Shown: positions 27,209 through 37,137, counted from the first letter of the stretch. The stretch is 64,000 nucleotides of DNA from Bacteroidetes bacterium ADurb.Bin174 (GCA_002070265.1 MWCX01000038.1:1-64000), one strand, 5' to 3'. Translations and numbers: made by a program. The notes: generated from the letters alone by a model not told the origin.

Positions 27209-27216
27209 CAAAATTA
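27209..27216 (-). promoter_or_regulatory. greA-HIT promoter -7 element
   Basis: On the minus strand TAATTTTG fits TAnnTTTG, about 100 bases ahead of the greA start. Confidence 0.4.
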
Positions 27217-27293
27217 AAGATTTAAATTTAAGATCAAAAGCCTCATAATATGTTATAAAGCATTAATACCAATAAGCTTATCCGTCTAAACAA

Positions 27294-27713
27294 TTAAGAA
27301 TACTTTCTATTAAAAATCTCTGCATAGATAAATGCTTTCTTAGCATCTTCAGGATGTTCCAATGAAATTTCCAATACTTGATCTAAGTCTTCCTCATCTT
27401 CGAAATCAGTTTTCTCACGTGGTTTGACGGATACGTACTGTTGCTTGTTTGTTTCTAATATATCAGAAGTGGTAATTTTTACAGCATCAAGAACAACAGG
27501 AGTATTACGCCTGTCCTCTTGCGGTATGGGATCTCCCCAAAAATCAGTTTCAAATTGTTCAGGTCTTTCAGCTTCCGGAAAAATATCTCTCATATCAGGA
27601 AGAGATTCTTTCTGAACCTGTTCTGCATTTTTCTTGCGCTTCTTCAAGATCATGCTAATACCTGCAATCAAGATTACAGCTAAATAAATATAGTCTCCAA
27701 TGCCGCCTTCCAT
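27294..27713 (-). CDS. single-pass membrane protein of unknown function
   Basis: ATG 27713 gives a 139-residue protein with one transmembrane helix at residues 8-22, a KKRKK stop-transfer and a soluble, acidic cytoplasmic tail (DFEDEEDLDQ). A -7 element at 27752-27759 lies just upstream of this start and inside the longer frame that begins at 27839, which favours the short form. Family not recognised. No partner gene is apparent. Confidence 0.6.
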   Translation of the reverse strand: MEGGIGDYIYLAVILIAGISMILKKRKKNAEQVQKESLPDMRDIFPEAERPEQFETDFWGDPIPQEDRRNTPVVLDAVKITTSDILETNKQQYVSVKPREKTDFEDEEDLDQVLEISLEHPEDAKKAFIYAEIFNRKYS

Positions 27714-27751
27714 AGAATTTTGTTTGATGGTTGATTTGATGATAATAACTG

Positions 27752-27759
27752 CAAATTTA
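27752..27759 (-). promoter_or_regulatory. promoter -7 element for the membrane-protein gene
   Basis: TAAATTTG on the minus strand, 38 bases ahead of the ATG at 27713. Confidence 0.45.
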
Positions 27760-27807
27760 ATAAAAGCATTCCAAAGCAAAAAACGGACGTTCTTGGATTT
27801 TTTACAT

Positions 27808-27888
27808 AAAAAACAATGGGTAACTTCCCAGCCACCCATTGCACATTTTAACCTAAACCTTAACTATGAAAAATTTATCTGTTTGTTT
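27808..27888 (-). ncRNA. candidate small RNA or leader with intrinsic terminator
   Basis: A full Bacteroidota promoter (TTTG at 27926-27923, 20-base spacer, TATCTTTG at 27902-27895) fires on the minus strand. About 50 bases later comes an 8-bp perfect hairpin (27814-27821 with 27834-27841), followed by six U residues. The predicted transcript is about 80 nt. The next gene has its own -7 element further on, so this may be an independent small RNA. It could instead be an attenuated leader of the membrane-protein gene. Confidence 0.5.
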
Positions 27889-27894
27889 ACCTTG

Positions 27895-27926
27895 CAAAGA
27901 TATGTTTCAAAATTCATTCTACCAAA
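27895..27926 (-). promoter_or_regulatory. complete -33/-7 promoter driving the candidate small RNA
   Basis: TTTG, 20 bases, TATCTTTG: the same geometry as the tRNA-His promoter in this window. Confidence 0.6.
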
Positions 27927-28202
27927 CAAAACAACAAAAAAAGATGCAAAAGGTAAAGATTTAACATTTTGAAACATTTTACATTTTACATCTTGCTCAT
28001 AATCAGGAGAATAAAAATAGAAGATAGGCAAAAAGTAAAATTGTTAATTTGCATGTACGGTGTCTTATAAGCGCCCAACTGCTGCGTTACTTTCGATATT
28101 TGAGTTGTGAGTTCCGTGTTCCGTGGTTGCTGAGCGAAGTCGAAGCGAAGTAGTGGGGCACTTCTAAGATGCCTCTAATTTCTATATTTGATGGATATCA
28201 TC
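27903..28202. other. spacer with a family 1 repeat
   Basis: No gene is seen. A family 1 repeat runs from about 28060 (GGTGTCTTATAAGCGCCCAAC) to 28173 (CACTTCTAAGATGCC). Its interior carries GAGTTCCGTGTTCCGTGG phrases and a GCGAAGTCGAAGCGAAGTAG stretch. Confidence 0.6.
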
Positions 28203-28210
28203 TATCTTTG
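28203..28210 (+). promoter_or_regulatory. miaB promoter -7 element
   Basis: TATCTTTG, about 52 bases ahead of the chosen miaB start. It restricts the possible start codons to the segment after about 28217. Confidence 0.5.
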
Positions 28211-28261
28211 TCATCGTTTTTCAATGCATTATAAAACGAACATAAACTAATTGAATCAATT

Positions 28262-29587
28262 TTGAACGATAAAAAGCTTTTCATTGAGACCTACGGATGC
28301 CAGATGAATGTGGCAGACAGTGAAGTTGTTGCATCTATCATGCAAATGGATGGCTTTGAATTAACTGATAAAATAACGGATGCCGACCTGATATTCGTTA
28401 ACACCTGTTCTGTTAGGGACAATGCCGAACAAAAGATTTATAACAGGTTGCAATACTATCACACCCTCAAAAAAAAGAAGAAAAACAAGATGATCATCGG
28501 CGTGATAGGCTGCATGGCTGAGAGGGTAAAAGAAGCGCTGATTACTGATCATGGCGTTGATTTGGTGGCAGGACCGGATGCCTATCTTGACCTTCCGAAC
28601 CTGATCAATTCAGTGGAAAGAGGTGAGAAAGCCATCAATATTGAGTTGTCCAAGACAGAAACCTACAAAGATGTGATGCCCGCACGCATAGGTAAAAGCA
28701 TTTCCGGTTTTGTGACCATCACACGCGGGTGCAATAATTTTTGTACTTATTGCATCGTGCCTTATACACGTGGCAGAGAGCGTAGCAGGGATGTAGAAAG
28801 CATACTGAATGAGATCAAGGATTTACAGGATAAAGCCTATAAAGAGGTTACCCTGTTGGGACAAAATGTCAATTCTTACAAATACGTTTCAGATGGTGTG
28901 ACTGTTGACTTCCCCGAACTGTTGAGTAAAGTTGCCGAAACCATACCCGAAATGAGAATCCGGTTTATCAGTCCGCACCCCAAAGACATGACGGACGAAA
29001 CCATTGCAGTGATGGCAAAATATCCCAACATATGCAGGTTCATACACTTACCCGTACAATCCGGCAGCAATAAGATCCTCGAACTGATGAACAGAAAATA
29101 TACCCGCGAATGGTATTTAGACCGTGTGAAAACCATTCGCAAATACATGCCCGATTGTGCGATAGGTACGGATGTATTTTGCGGTTTCTCCGGTGAAACC
29201 GAAGCAGACCATCAGGATACATTGGATTTAATGAAACAGGTAAAATTCGACATGGCTTTCATGTTTAAATATTCGGAACGACCGGGAACCATGGCTGCAA
29301 AAAAACTACCCGACGATGTACCGGAAGCAATCAAAATACAAAGGTTGAACGAAATCATTGCCTTGCAAAATGAAATCACCAAGCAAAGCAATCAAAATGA
29401 AATAGGAAAGGAATATGAGGTCTTGGTCGAAGGACTATCGAAACGCTCTCATCAAGAACTTTTCGGTCGTACATCCCAGAACAAAGTTGTTATTTTCCCA
29501 AGAGAAGGAAGACATATCGGAGAGTATATCAAAGTAAAGATCATCTCTGCAAGTTCTGCCACTTTAAAAGGAGATGTTGTTGAATGA
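28262..29587 (+). CDS. miaB: tRNA-2-methylthio-N6-dimethylallyladenosine synthase
   Basis: This radical SAM methylthiotransferase modifies A37 of tRNAs that read UNN codons. It has an N-terminal UPF0004 domain with its three cysteines (YGCQMN, NTCSVRDN, GCMAE), a radical SAM cluster CNNFCTYC and a C-terminal TRAM domain. The 441-residue length is normal. No in-frame ATG is present near the 5' end; the start is read as TTG at 28262, since an in-frame stop lies at 28232-28234. Confidence 0.93.
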   Translation: MNDKKLFIETYGCQMNVADSEVVASIMQMDGFELTDKITDADLIFVNTCSVRDNAEQKIYNRLQYYHTLKKKKKNKMIIGVIGCMAERVKEALITDHGVDLVAGPDAYLDLPNLINSVERGEKAINIELSKTETYKDVMPARIGKSISGFVTITRGCNNFCTYCIVPYTRGRERSRDVESILNEIKDLQDKAYKEVTLLGQNVNSYKYVSDGVTVDFPELLSKVAETIPEMRIRFISPHPKDMTDETIAVMAKYPNICRFIHLPVQSGSNKILELMNRKYTREWYLDRVKTIRKYMPDCAIGTDVFCGFSGETEADHQDTLDLMKQVKFDMAFMFKYSERPGTMAAKKLPDDVPEAIKIQRLNEIIALQNEITKQSNQNEIGKEYEVLVEGLSKRSHQELFGRTSQNKVVIFPREGRHIGEYIKVKIISASSATLKGDVVE

Positions 29588-29659
29588 TTTTAAATAGAGA
29601 ATTATTTCTTTAATACCTTGCTATACTCGTTAAAAATGAGTATTTTTGCGCTCTTGAAA

Positions 29660-29800
29660 TGGCGGGGTTGTGAGTTCTGAGTTGTGAGTTCTGAGTTGTG
29701 AGTTCTGAGTTCTGGGTTCTGAGTTGTGAGTTCTGAGGTACGGGTTCCGGGGTCGCGGGGTTGATTTCTCGCAGATTATCGCAGACAGGATTCGCGGATT
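29660..29800 (+). repeat. TGTGAGTTCTGAGT phrase array
   Basis: At least six GAGTTCTGAGTTGTGAG-like units are followed by CGGGTTCCGGGGTCGCGGGG and CTCGCAGATTATCGCAG. The module order is the reverse complement of that at 55740-55840. Confidence 0.7.
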
Positions 29801-29870
29801 AACGCAGATTGATGGGTAATCTACTAGGGATTTGCTCAAAGTCAGCCCCTGGATTTTGCTATATGCTTGA

Positions 29871-30058
29871 TGACGCGCGACCGACCTCGTCCGGTGAGCC
29901 GAAAAATAAGTGAGAACAGCGTTAAAAATCGTCCTTGTTTGAGCGAGGAACGAGCGAGTTTGGACGATTTAGCTGTTCGAGCGCTAATTTTTCGAGCGAA
30001 GCGGGCGCAGTCTTGATTTTTTTTTGCTTCGTTTTTTTGTATCAAGACAAAAAAATGA
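29871..30058. repeat. dispersed repeat family 2, near-complete copy
   Basis: It runs from CGACCTCGTCCGGTGAGCCG through AAATAAGTGAGAACAGCG and TCGAGCGCTAATTTTTCGAG to an A/T hairpin (TTTTTTTGTATCAAGACAAAAAAA). It is almost identical to 40371-40553. A conserved but gene-free frame crosses both copies on the minus strand. The 632-base spacer (29588-30219) holds no real gene. Confidence 0.75.
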
Positions 30059-30219
30059 AGAAGAAGAAAGAGTAATAATACTTATATTCAATAATCTTGC
30101 TTTTAGGGTTGAATTTAACGAATATCCGTTCTAAGACACTTTACTATTCTTTGAATATTTGTTTTTAAAAGTCGAAGATATAATAAATAACATCATAATT
30201 AATAATCAAACAAAAAACT

Positions 30220-30951
30220 ATGTGGCTAATTGATTCCTCCATCGGGAGAAAACTTATCATGAGTATTACAGGCGTATTGCTTGTACTATTTTTACTATTT
30301 CACAGTATCATGAATTTTGTTTCCATTCTCAGCCCTTATGCCTACGATGTAATTTGTGCATTTTTAGGCGCCAATTGGTATGCTATCATTGGAACCATGG
30401 GGCTAGCAGCCGGATTCATCATTCATATTCTTTATGCACTGATCCTTTCCTATCAAAACCTGAGGGCACGCGGCAACAACCGCTATGCAGTTAAAGTCAG
30501 ACAAAAAGGGGTAAGCTGGGCATCACTGAACATGTTGGTTCTTGGTATTATCATCTTAGGTTTTATGGGATTGCATTTATTTCAATTTTGGAGCAAAATG
30601 CAGTTGATTGAATTGATGCATAATATGGGTGCTGCAACGGACGCACAATTAACTGCGTTAGCTGCCAAAGGCTCGCATTGGGTGCAGTATTATTTTGGCC
30701 AACCTATCTACTCTGTGCTGTATATCGTATGGTTATCAGCCTTGTGGTTCCACCTGACACATGGTGTTTGGAGTATGCTGCACACCCTTGGAATAAACAA
30801 TCAAACCTGGCTCCCACGATTAAAAACATTCTCGTATATATTGGCCACCATCATTATTTTATTATTTATGGCTGTTCCGATTTGCGGTTTACTCAAAGCC
30901 GGTCCGTTGTTCTCTCCGGAATCTATGTATAATCCCTTTTTAAATATATGA
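30220..30951 (+). CDS. sdhC: succinate dehydrogenase/fumarate reductase cytochrome b subunit
   Basis: This membrane anchor of complex II has five transmembrane segments and matches the b558-type subunit. It begins [21 protein letters not shown], typical of Bacteroidota frdC/sdhC, and carries heme-ligand candidates H28 and several later histidines in helices (for example HLFQFW and [10 protein letters not shown]). Its stop overlaps the next gene (ATGA), so the three subunits form one operon. In anaerobic Bacteroidales it would serve mainly as menaquinol:fumarate reductase. Confidence 0.9.
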   Translation: MWLIDSSIGRKLIMSITGVLLVLFLLFHSIMNFVSILSPYAYDVICAFLGANWYAIIGTMGLAAGFIIHILYALILSYQNLRARGNNRYAVKVRQKGVSWASLNMLVLGIIILGFMGLHLFQFWSKMQLIELMHNMGAATDAQLTALAAKGSHWVQYYFGQPIYSVLYIVWLSALWFHLTHGVWSMLHTLGINNQTWLPRLKTFSYILATIIILLFMAVPICGLLKAGPLFSPESMYNPFLNI

Positions 30952-32930
30952 TCATGACGAAAAAACAATCAACTTCAAAAGTAGAAGTGCCTATCATAGA
31001 TGCAAAAATACCTGCGGGACAATTGGCTGAAAAATGGACCAATTATAAAAACACCCAAAAATTGGTAAACCCTGCCAACAAAAGACGTTTGGATATCATT
31101 GTAGTGGGAACGGGGTTGGCAGGAGCATCAGCAGCAGCATCTTTGGCCGAATTGGGTTTTAATGTAAAGAACTTTTGCATACAGGATTCCCCCCGTCGTG
31201 CACACTCTATTGCAGCTCAGGGAGGTATCAATGCTGCTAAAAATTATCCGAATGACGGAGACTCCGTAGAGCGTTTATTCCGCGACACCATCAAGGGAGG
31301 CGATTATCGTGCTCGTGAAGCCAATGTATATCGTTTGGCAGAAGTATCTAATAACATCATCGATCAATGTGTGGCACAAGGCGTTCCTTTTGCCCGTGAA
31401 TATGGTGGTTTGTTGGCAAACCGCTCTTTCGGTGGGGCACAGGTTTCCCGTACTTTTTATGCACGCGGACAAACCGGTCAGCAATTGCTGTTGGGAGCTT
31501 ACTCTGCATTGAGCAGACAAGTTGGCAAGGGCACGGTTAAATTATATACACGTTACGAAATGCTCGATTTGGTAATCATTGACGGACGCGCACGCGGTAT
31601 CATTGCCCGCAACCTGGTGACAGGAAAAGTTGAAAGGTTTGCGGCTCATGCGGTGGTGGTAGGTACCGGTGGATATGGGAACGCATTTTTCTTATCAACC
31701 AATGCCATGACTTCCAATGGTTCTGCCGCCTTACAAGTCTATAAAAAAGGAGCTTTCTTCGCCAATCCCGCTTTTGCACAAATTCACCCGACTTGCATTC
31801 CGGTACAAGGCGAACATCAATCGAAACTGACTTTGATGTCGGAGTCATTGCGCAATGACGGTCGCATCTGGGTTCCGAAGAAAAAAGAAGATGCCGAAGC
31901 CATCCGCAAAGGCAAACTAAAACCGACCGATATAGCTGAAGAAAATCGTGATTACTTCCTGGAAAGACGTTATCCTGCTTTTGGAAACTTGGTACCCAGA
32001 GACGTAGCATCCCGCGCAGCTAAGGAAAGATGTGATGCCGGTTTTGGAGTTGGCAATACAGGTCTGGCGGTTTACTTAGACTTTGAAGAAGCCATCAATC
32101 GTTTGGGAGAGCATGTGGTTCGCGAACGCTACGGCAACCTCTTCGAGATGTATGAAAAAATTGTAGATGATAATCCCTACAAAACACCGATGATGATTTA
32201 TCCGGCTATCCACTATACCATGGGCGGTATTTGGGTTGACTATGAACTACAGACCACAGTAAAAGGCTTGTTCTGCATCGGTGAAGCCAACTTTTCCGAT
32301 CACGGTGCCAACCGATTGGGAGCTTCTGCATTGATGCAAGGTTTAGCAGACGGTTATTTCATCTTACCCTATACCATTCAGAATTATTTGGCCGATCAAA
32401 TACGTGTGCCTCGCTTCAGTACCGATGCACCTGAATTTGAGGAAGCCGAAAAGCAAATCAACGAAAAAATCAACCGCATCATATCCATTCAGGGCAAACG
32501 TTCGGTTGATTCCATCCATCGTGAATTAGGCTTGGTGATGTGGGATTTTGTAGGAATGGCCCGCAATAAAAAAGGCTTGGAACATGCCTTAAAGCGCATC
32601 CAGGAAATTCGCAAAGAATTTTGGAGCAATGTGTTTGTTCCGGGTAAAGCAGACGACCTCAACACAGAGCTGGAGAAAGCATTGCGTGTTGCCGATTTCA
32701 TCGAAATAGGTGAATTGATGGCAAGAGATGCCATTTTAAGGGAAGAATCTTGTGGCGGTCACTTCCGTGAAGAACATCAAACTGAAGAAGGTGAAACCCT
32801 CAGAAATGACAAAGAATTTGCATTTGTTTCCTGCTGGAAGTACAACGGAGAAGGCGAAGAGCCGAGTTTATTTAAAGAAATGTTAGCATACGAGTTCGTA
32901 GAACGTGATCAAAGAAATTATAAAGCATAA
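30948..32930 (+). CDS. sdhA: fumarate reductase/succinate dehydrogenase flavoprotein subunit
   Basis: The catalytic FAD subunit has 660 residues. The FAD-binding [17 protein letters not shown] fold follows a Bacteroidota-type N-terminal extension. Next come [15 protein letters not shown] (the covalent FAD histidine is in HSIAAQGG), a substrate-site HPT motif in AQIHPTCIP, and [13 protein letters not shown]. The start is either ATG 30948 or ATG 30954. It is encoded between the anchor and the iron-sulfur subunit. Confidence 0.93.
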   Translation: MIMTKKQSTSKVEVPIIDAKIPAGQLAEKWTNYKNTQKLVNPANKRRLDIIVVGTGLAGASAAASLAELGFNVKNFCIQDSPRRAHSIAAQGGINAAKNYPNDGDSVERLFRDTIKGGDYRAREANVYRLAEVSNNIIDQCVAQGVPFAREYGGLLANRSFGGAQVSRTFYARGQTGQQLLLGAYSALSRQVGKGTVKLYTRYEMLDLVIIDGRARGIIARNLVTGKVERFAAHAVVVGTGGYGNAFFLSTNAMTSNGSAALQVYKKGAFFANPAFAQIHPTCIPVQGEHQSKLTLMSESLRNDGRIWVPKKKEDAEAIRKGKLKPTDIAEENRDYFLERRYPAFGNLVPRDVASRAAKERCDAGFGVGNTGLAVYLDFEEAINRLGEHVVRERYGNLFEMYEKIVDDNPYKTPMMIYPAIHYTMGGIWVDYELQTTVKGLFCIGEANFSDHGANRLGASALMQGLADGYFILPYTIQNYLADQIRVPRFSTDAPEFEEAEKQINEKINRIISIQGKRSVDSIHRELGLVMWDFVGMARNKKGLEHALKRIQEIRKEFWSNVFVPGKADDLNTELEKALRVADFIEIGELMARDAILREESCGGHFREEHQTEEGETLRNDKEFAFVSCWKYNGEGEEPSLFKEMLAYEFVERDQRNYKA

Positions 32931-32934
32931 ATCA

Positions 32935-33690
32935 ATGGAAAAAAACATCAATATAACGTTAAAAGTTTGGCGTCAGGCTGGTCCGAAAGCCAAAGGTAAA
33001 TTTGTAAAGTATCGGTTAGAAAATGTTTCCCCCGATAGTTCTTTTTTGGAAATGTTAGATATGCTGAATGAAAAATTAATCAGCGAACGCAAGGAACCGA
33101 TTGCTTTTGACCACGATTGTCGCGAAGGTATTTGTGGTATGTGCGGTCTGTATATCAACGGACATCCTCATGGTGCAATGGGTGGAACTACTACTTGTCA
33201 GTTGCATATGCGTAAGTTCAAAGATGGGGAAACCATCACTATCGAACCATGGCGCTCTACCGGTTTCCCTGTAATTAAAGACTTGATCGTTAATCGCAAC
33301 GCATTCGACACAATCATGCAAGCCGGCGGATTTATATCTGTAAATACAGGTGGTGTTCCTGATGGCAATGCAATACCCATCCAACATGACAAGGCAGAAG
33401 AAGCTATGGATGCTGCATCCTGCATAGGTTGTGGTGCATGTGTGGCTGCTTGTAAAAATGGTTCCGCCATGCTTTTCGTAGCTGCAAAAGTAAGTCAGTT
33501 TGCCTTATTGCCTCAGGGCCAGGTTGAAAGAGCTACCCGCGCCAAAGCCATGGTGGCTAAAATGGATGAACTTGGATTTGGTAACTGTACCAATACCGGC
33601 GCCTGTGAGGCCGAATGCCCTAAGAATGTCTCCATTGCTCATATTGCTCGCTTGAATAGAGAGTATTTGAGTGCGAAGGTTAAGGACTAA
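32935..33690 (+). CDS. sdhB: succinate dehydrogenase/fumarate reductase iron-sulfur subunit
   Basis: The electron-transfer subunit of complex II has 251 residues. The [2Fe-2S] cysteines are in [15 protein letters not shown] and TTCQLHM. The [4Fe-4S] and [3Fe-4S] ligands are in [14 protein letters not shown] and [16 protein letters not shown] 32935, just after the sdhA stop, is chosen over an upstream in-frame ATG at 32905 inside sdhA. A terminator follows. Confidence 0.93.
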   Translation: MEKNINITLKVWRQAGPKAKGKFVKYRLENVSPDSSFLEMLDMLNEKLISERKEPIAFDHDCREGICGMCGLYINGHPHGAMGGTTTCQLHMRKFKDGETITIEPWRSTGFPVIKDLIVNRNAFDTIMQAGGFISVNTGGVPDGNAIPIQHDKAEEAMDAASCIGCGACVAACKNGSAMLFVAAKVSQFALLPQGQVERATRAKAMVAKMDELGFGNCTNTGACEAECPKNVSIAHIARLNREYLSAKVKD

Positions 33691-33712
33691 TTAAATTTTA
33701 ATAAACGAAGAA

Positions 33713-33748
33713 AGGCTGTCTCAAAGCGAACGAGATGGCCTTTTTTTG
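33713..33748 (+). terminator. intrinsic terminator after sdhCAB
   Basis: The arms AGGCTGTCTC and GAGATGGCCT form an imperfect stem, followed by a run of seven T. Confidence 0.7.
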
Positions 33749-34140
33749 TTTAAAGTTCACGAGGTCCGAGGTCCGGGTTCCGAGGTCCGGGGTCGCGAGG
33801 TCCGGGGTCGCGGGGATTGGTTTCTCACAGATTTACGCAGATTGCAACCCGACCTCGTCCGGTGAGCCGAAAAATAAGTGAGAACAGCGTTAAAATGCCA
33901 AAATTGTCCATAGGACAAACACGTGCATAACCCCCAAAGCCCCCTCTGAATCTCCCCCAAAAGGGGAGACTTGGGGTGGAAATGGGAAGTGCTAATAAAA
34001 CTCTGTAAGAGTTTCCCTAAACTTTAAATTGTTAAACGCCTACAGCGTTTGAGTGATCATGAGTTCGGCTGAAATCGCGACTTCATTGAGCGAAGCGGGC
34101 GCAGTCTTGATTTTTACTTCGGTTAAGAGAAAAGAATGAA
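33749..34140. repeat. phrase repeats plus composite family 2 repeat
   Basis: GAGGTCCGAGGTCCGGG phrases (33755-33815) and a TCACAGATTTACGCAGATT phrase precede a family 2 copy (33849-34140). That copy is interrupted by the TCCCCCAAAAGGGGAGACTTGGGG element, the mirror of 25803-26096. No gene is seen between 33691 and 34330. Confidence 0.7.
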
Positions 34141-34330
34141 GTGGGATTTAGTTTTTTCACGCACTAAAAAACTGTTTTTCATTTGTTTTTAAAAAAAAAC
34201 ATAATAGCTTTGTAATCACAATTTAGAAGTAAAATTGCTCGAGGCTTTAGTTTTAAAATCAGATACTTAAGACATATACCATATCATTACTTGCAAACCT
34301 AATGAAAGAAAATGATAAAATCGTAATCGT

Positions 34331-34837
34331 ATGAAAACACCAACACATGAAAAAAAAAGCGTTCAACAGATTGACTGCAATAAATTGTTTGAAGAAATTC
34401 GTGGTTTTAAACCCAACAAGCATGTTCCCCATAAAGAGTTTTATGCTCAATTAAGTCAATATCAAAATCCGCACACTTTGTTTATTAGCTATTCCGATTC
34501 ACGCGTAATACCAAATCTGCTTACCCCATTTCGGGCAAATTGTTTGTTGTATGTAACATTGGCAATTTTGTGCCCTTTTATGATAGGGGGATCTGATACC
34601 TTTGTGACGACCTCGGCAGTAATAGAGTATGCCGTCAAGCAGTTGCAAGTAACCAATATAGTTGTTTGCGGACATTCAAACTGTGGCGATGGTTATGTTG
34701 CGCTTTACAGTAGTGAGAAGGATATGAAGCACTTGCCGCACACAAAAAAGTGCCTTGAGCTGGCAGCACCCGTAAAGAAGATTGTGGAAGAAAAAATAGC
34801 AAAAAAGAAAATCTCCATCAAAGAACGCAGCGCATAG
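34331..34837 (+). pseudogene. degraded beta-carbonic anhydrase
   Basis: The frame matches a beta-class carbonic anhydrase (SDSRVIPNL, AVIEYAVKQLQVTNIVVCGHSNCG) but is damaged. The first zinc cysteine (normally CSDSR) is Tyr. Between about 34531 and 34590 the correct sequence lies in the next frame, where KLFVVCNIGNFVP can be read. This means one indel near 34530 and a compensating one near the G-run 34586-34590. The C-terminus is short (168 residues against about 200-220). It is probably a pseudogene, although two assembly errors could give the same frame pattern. Confidence 0.65.
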
Positions 34838-34890
34838 ACAAAAACATGATTATAGGATAGCTATGTCTTTGTTAACGGATATATAAAAAA

Positions 34891-34958
34891 GAAAGGAGGT
34901 GTAAAATAGCAACAATTGCCGCGATAAAATTATGAGTTTTGTTTACAAAAAACTCATA
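34891..34958. repeat. left flanking repeat of the exported-protein cluster, with hairpin
   Basis: The segment 34891-34932 (GGTGTAAAATAGC, ACAATTGCCGCGATAAAATT) is related to 40161-40203 (GGTATAAAATAAGC, ACAATTGCCGTGATGAAATT). A hairpin TATGAGTTTT...AAAACTCATA (34931-34958) follows. The two copies lie just outside the four-gene cluster 35100-40068. Confidence 0.5.
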
Positions 34959-35099
34959 TTATACGGGAGAAAAGAATAAGCGCACAAACTCTCGTTAGCC
35001 TTAAATTGATTGGGTAAAATAAAGTGCTTAGTTGAAATTTTAATTTATAACAGAACACTTTGAAATACAAAATCTAGTGTTTATAAAAGTTTACGAATC

Positions 35100-36206
35100 A
35101 TGAAAACAATAAAATTTATTTTTGTAGGATTGTCTTTTTTTACTTCCGTTTACGTTAACGCACAGTTTAAAGTACTATCATTTGGTAGAGTAGTTTGTGA
35201 AAATCAAACCGCAATTTACAGTAATCCGAACAATATTTCTGATGGTATGGATATAGTTTATTCAAACCCATTGATACCAAACAGCTATGATGTAATTTGG
35301 GCTTATAGCAAAAAGAATCAACCTAATAACCCAGGATTACTTTCCCTGCAATCAGTAGATGGTGCTTATTTCACAGTTAGAGCAAATGGCAGGGTCGGAA
35401 TATACAATAACAATCCGAGTTGCGCTTTAGAAGTTGGAACAGCAGGCACCAATTACGAAATAAAGGTTAATGGAAGCATTGTTTTGGCTTCTGATGAAAG
35501 GGTAAAAGAAAATATTAGAAATATTGACAAAAGCTTGGGGAAACTCAAGCTTTTAAAAACGGTGAGTTATAACTTTAAAGGAGTAAGTGAAAGTAAATCA
35601 GAAGATACATTGTTGCATAATTCAGGCATTGAAAATAAACCGGCATTTAAACCTCGTAACAATAAAGATAGTTATGGTAGAATGTATTACGGATTTTTGG
35701 CGCAAGACGTTCAAAAGTTATTTCCGGATTTGGTTTATGAAGATAGTGCAGGATTATTGAGTATTGATTACATTGGAATAATACCTTTGTTAGTAAATGC
35801 TTTAAACGAACAAGAAATTACAATTAATGCTCAAACAGAAAAAATTGCTGATTTGAAGTTACAGCTATTAAAGCTTGAAAACAGCAGTGGTTTTGCTTCT
35901 CAGAAAGTTGGTGCGAAAATATCAGAAGAACAAAATATATCGGCACATCCCCTATTGAATCAAAACACACCAAATCCATTCAACATAGAAACAAAAATAG
36001 GATTCTATTTGCCCAATTCAATTATTACAGCAAGTCTTTATGTATATGATATGAATGGAAATCAATTAAAAAGTTATTCTATAAATGAAAGAGGTAAGGG
36101 AAATATAATTATTCAAGGGTATGAATTAAATGCCGGTATGTACCTGTATACATTGATTGCAGATAATGATGTGATTGACACTAAAAGAATGATATTGACA
36201 AAATAA
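35100..36206 (+). CDS. secreted peptidase-S74 domain protein with T9SS sorting domain
   Basis: The 368-residue protein has a signal peptide (1-21, cleavage near NAQ). An intramolecular-chaperone S74 domain spans about 131-245, with the Ser-Asp start at S131 (SDERVKENI) and the conserved YGFLAQDVQKLFPDLV. A short coiled coil follows. The C-terminal type A sorting domain spans about 290-368 (NTPNPFN, YDMNGNQL, AGMYLYTLI). S74 domains trimerise and autocleave phage tail fibres; here the domain sits on a surface-exported protein. The codon usage is AT-rich like its neighbours to 39054. Export is expected through the T9SS, part of which lies at the right end of the window. Confidence 0.75.
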   Translation: MKTIKFIFVGLSFFTSVYVNAQFKVLSFGRVVCENQTAIYSNPNNISDGMDIVYSNPLIPNSYDVIWAYSKKNQPNNPGLLSLQSVDGAYFTVRANGRVGIYNNNPSCALEVGTAGTNYEIKVNGSIVLASDERVKENIRNIDKSLGKLKLLKTVSYNFKGVSESKSEDTLLHNSGIENKPAFKPRNNKDSYGRMYYGFLAQDVQKLFPDLVYEDSAGLLSIDYIGIIPLLVNALNEQEITINAQTEKIADLKLQLLKLENSSGFASQKVGAKISEEQNISAHPLLNQNTPNPFNIETKIGFYLPNSIITASLYVYDMNGNQLKSYSINERGKGNIIIQGYELNAGMYLYTLIADNDVIDTKRMILTK

Positions 36207-36229
36207 AATAATAAAAAACAATATTCATT

Positions 36230-37114
36230 ATGAAAAAATATTTTGTGATAGCAACAATAGTATCACTGATTTGCAATATATCAATTGCAAATAATTGGAA
36301 TTTATTAAAATCTGGCAAACGTTGGAATATCATACAGATCACATATAATCCTAATATGGTTAATCATGATTCAATTACTTATTTTGTTAAATTCGAAGGA
36401 GATACGACTATAAACTCTCATAATTATCTATGTGTATATCAGGCAACAAACCATGAATTTGGCAATAAGATTTTAAATGGATTTGTCAGAGAAGACTCAG
36501 AGATAGGTATGTATTTCAGAAGTTTACAAGGTAATGAAGGACTCCTTTACAAATACAACATGCATGCTGGCGATAGTGTCACTATTGCAAATTTAAGTGC
36601 ATGGGGAGACTCTATCAGATATTTTGTAGCAGATATTGATTCTATCCAGATAGATGACAAATATATGAGAAAGTATACCATGATTCAAGATGATTATGAA
36701 CATATGCCAGAAACTTGGATTGAAGGTGTAGGCAGTTCATTGGGAATATTAAATTCCGGGATGGTTAGTGCTGGTGGAACTACAAGTTTACTTTGTTGTT
36801 TTGACAATAATGTTTTAATTTATAAAAATCCGAATTATCAAGACTGTTATTGTTCAACACATACCGCATTACAATCTATTGTGAAATCTGAATCTGAAAT
36901 TAATGTGTATTTCGGGAACCAAAATATTGTTTCTATAAAAAGCCCGATTGATAATTATGTAAAAATATTTAATAGTTATGGAATGTTGGTTGGAACTATT
37001 CATGTTCTTGCAAATCAAGAATACAATCTAAATACTTCTAAGTATTCCAAAGGCATATATGTTATCTCTCCAACGACAAACTTATTTAAGGCAAAAAAAA
37101 TTATTGTATATTAA
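36230..37114 (+). CDS. secreted protein with T9SS sorting domain
   Basis: The 294-residue protein has a signal peptide (about 1-20). Its central domain resembles that of the protein at 39118-40068, with shared patterns GDTTINSHNY, ADIDSIQIDDKYMRKY and WIEGVGSS. The C-terminal segment (about 224-294) is a type A-like sorting domain (IKSPIDNYVKIFNSYGM, SKGIYVIS). Function not recognised. It lies 23 bases after the S74 gene and 23 bases before the protease, suggesting one operon. Confidence 0.65.
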   Translation: MKKYFVIATIVSLICNISIANNWNLLKSGKRWNIIQITYNPNMVNHDSITYFVKFEGDTTINSHNYLCVYQATNHEFGNKILNGFVREDSEIGMYFRSLQGNEGLLYKYNMHAGDSVTIANLSAWGDSIRYFVADIDSIQIDDKYMRKYTMIQDDYEHMPETWIEGVGSSLGILNSGMVSAGGTTSLLCCFDNNVLIYKNPNYQDCYCSTHTALQSIVKSESEINVYFGNQNIVSIKSPIDNYVKIFNSYGMLVGTIHVLANQEYNLNTSKYSKGIYVISPTTNLFKAKKIIVY

Positions 37115-37137
37115 CCAAATAATAATGAAATACAGAG

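Noticed and set aside
27714-27839. Longer start for the membrane-protein gene
   Set aside because: The extra 42 codons cover a promoter element and part of the terminator hairpin; the short form has a better membrane-protein N-terminus.
29842-30045. Minus-strand frame of 67 codons, nearly the same as one at 40311-40538
   Set aside because: Both frames lie wholly inside family 2 repeat copies. The similarity comes from the repeated DNA, and the 23225-23518 copy has it on the other arm with drift. No start signal or family match.
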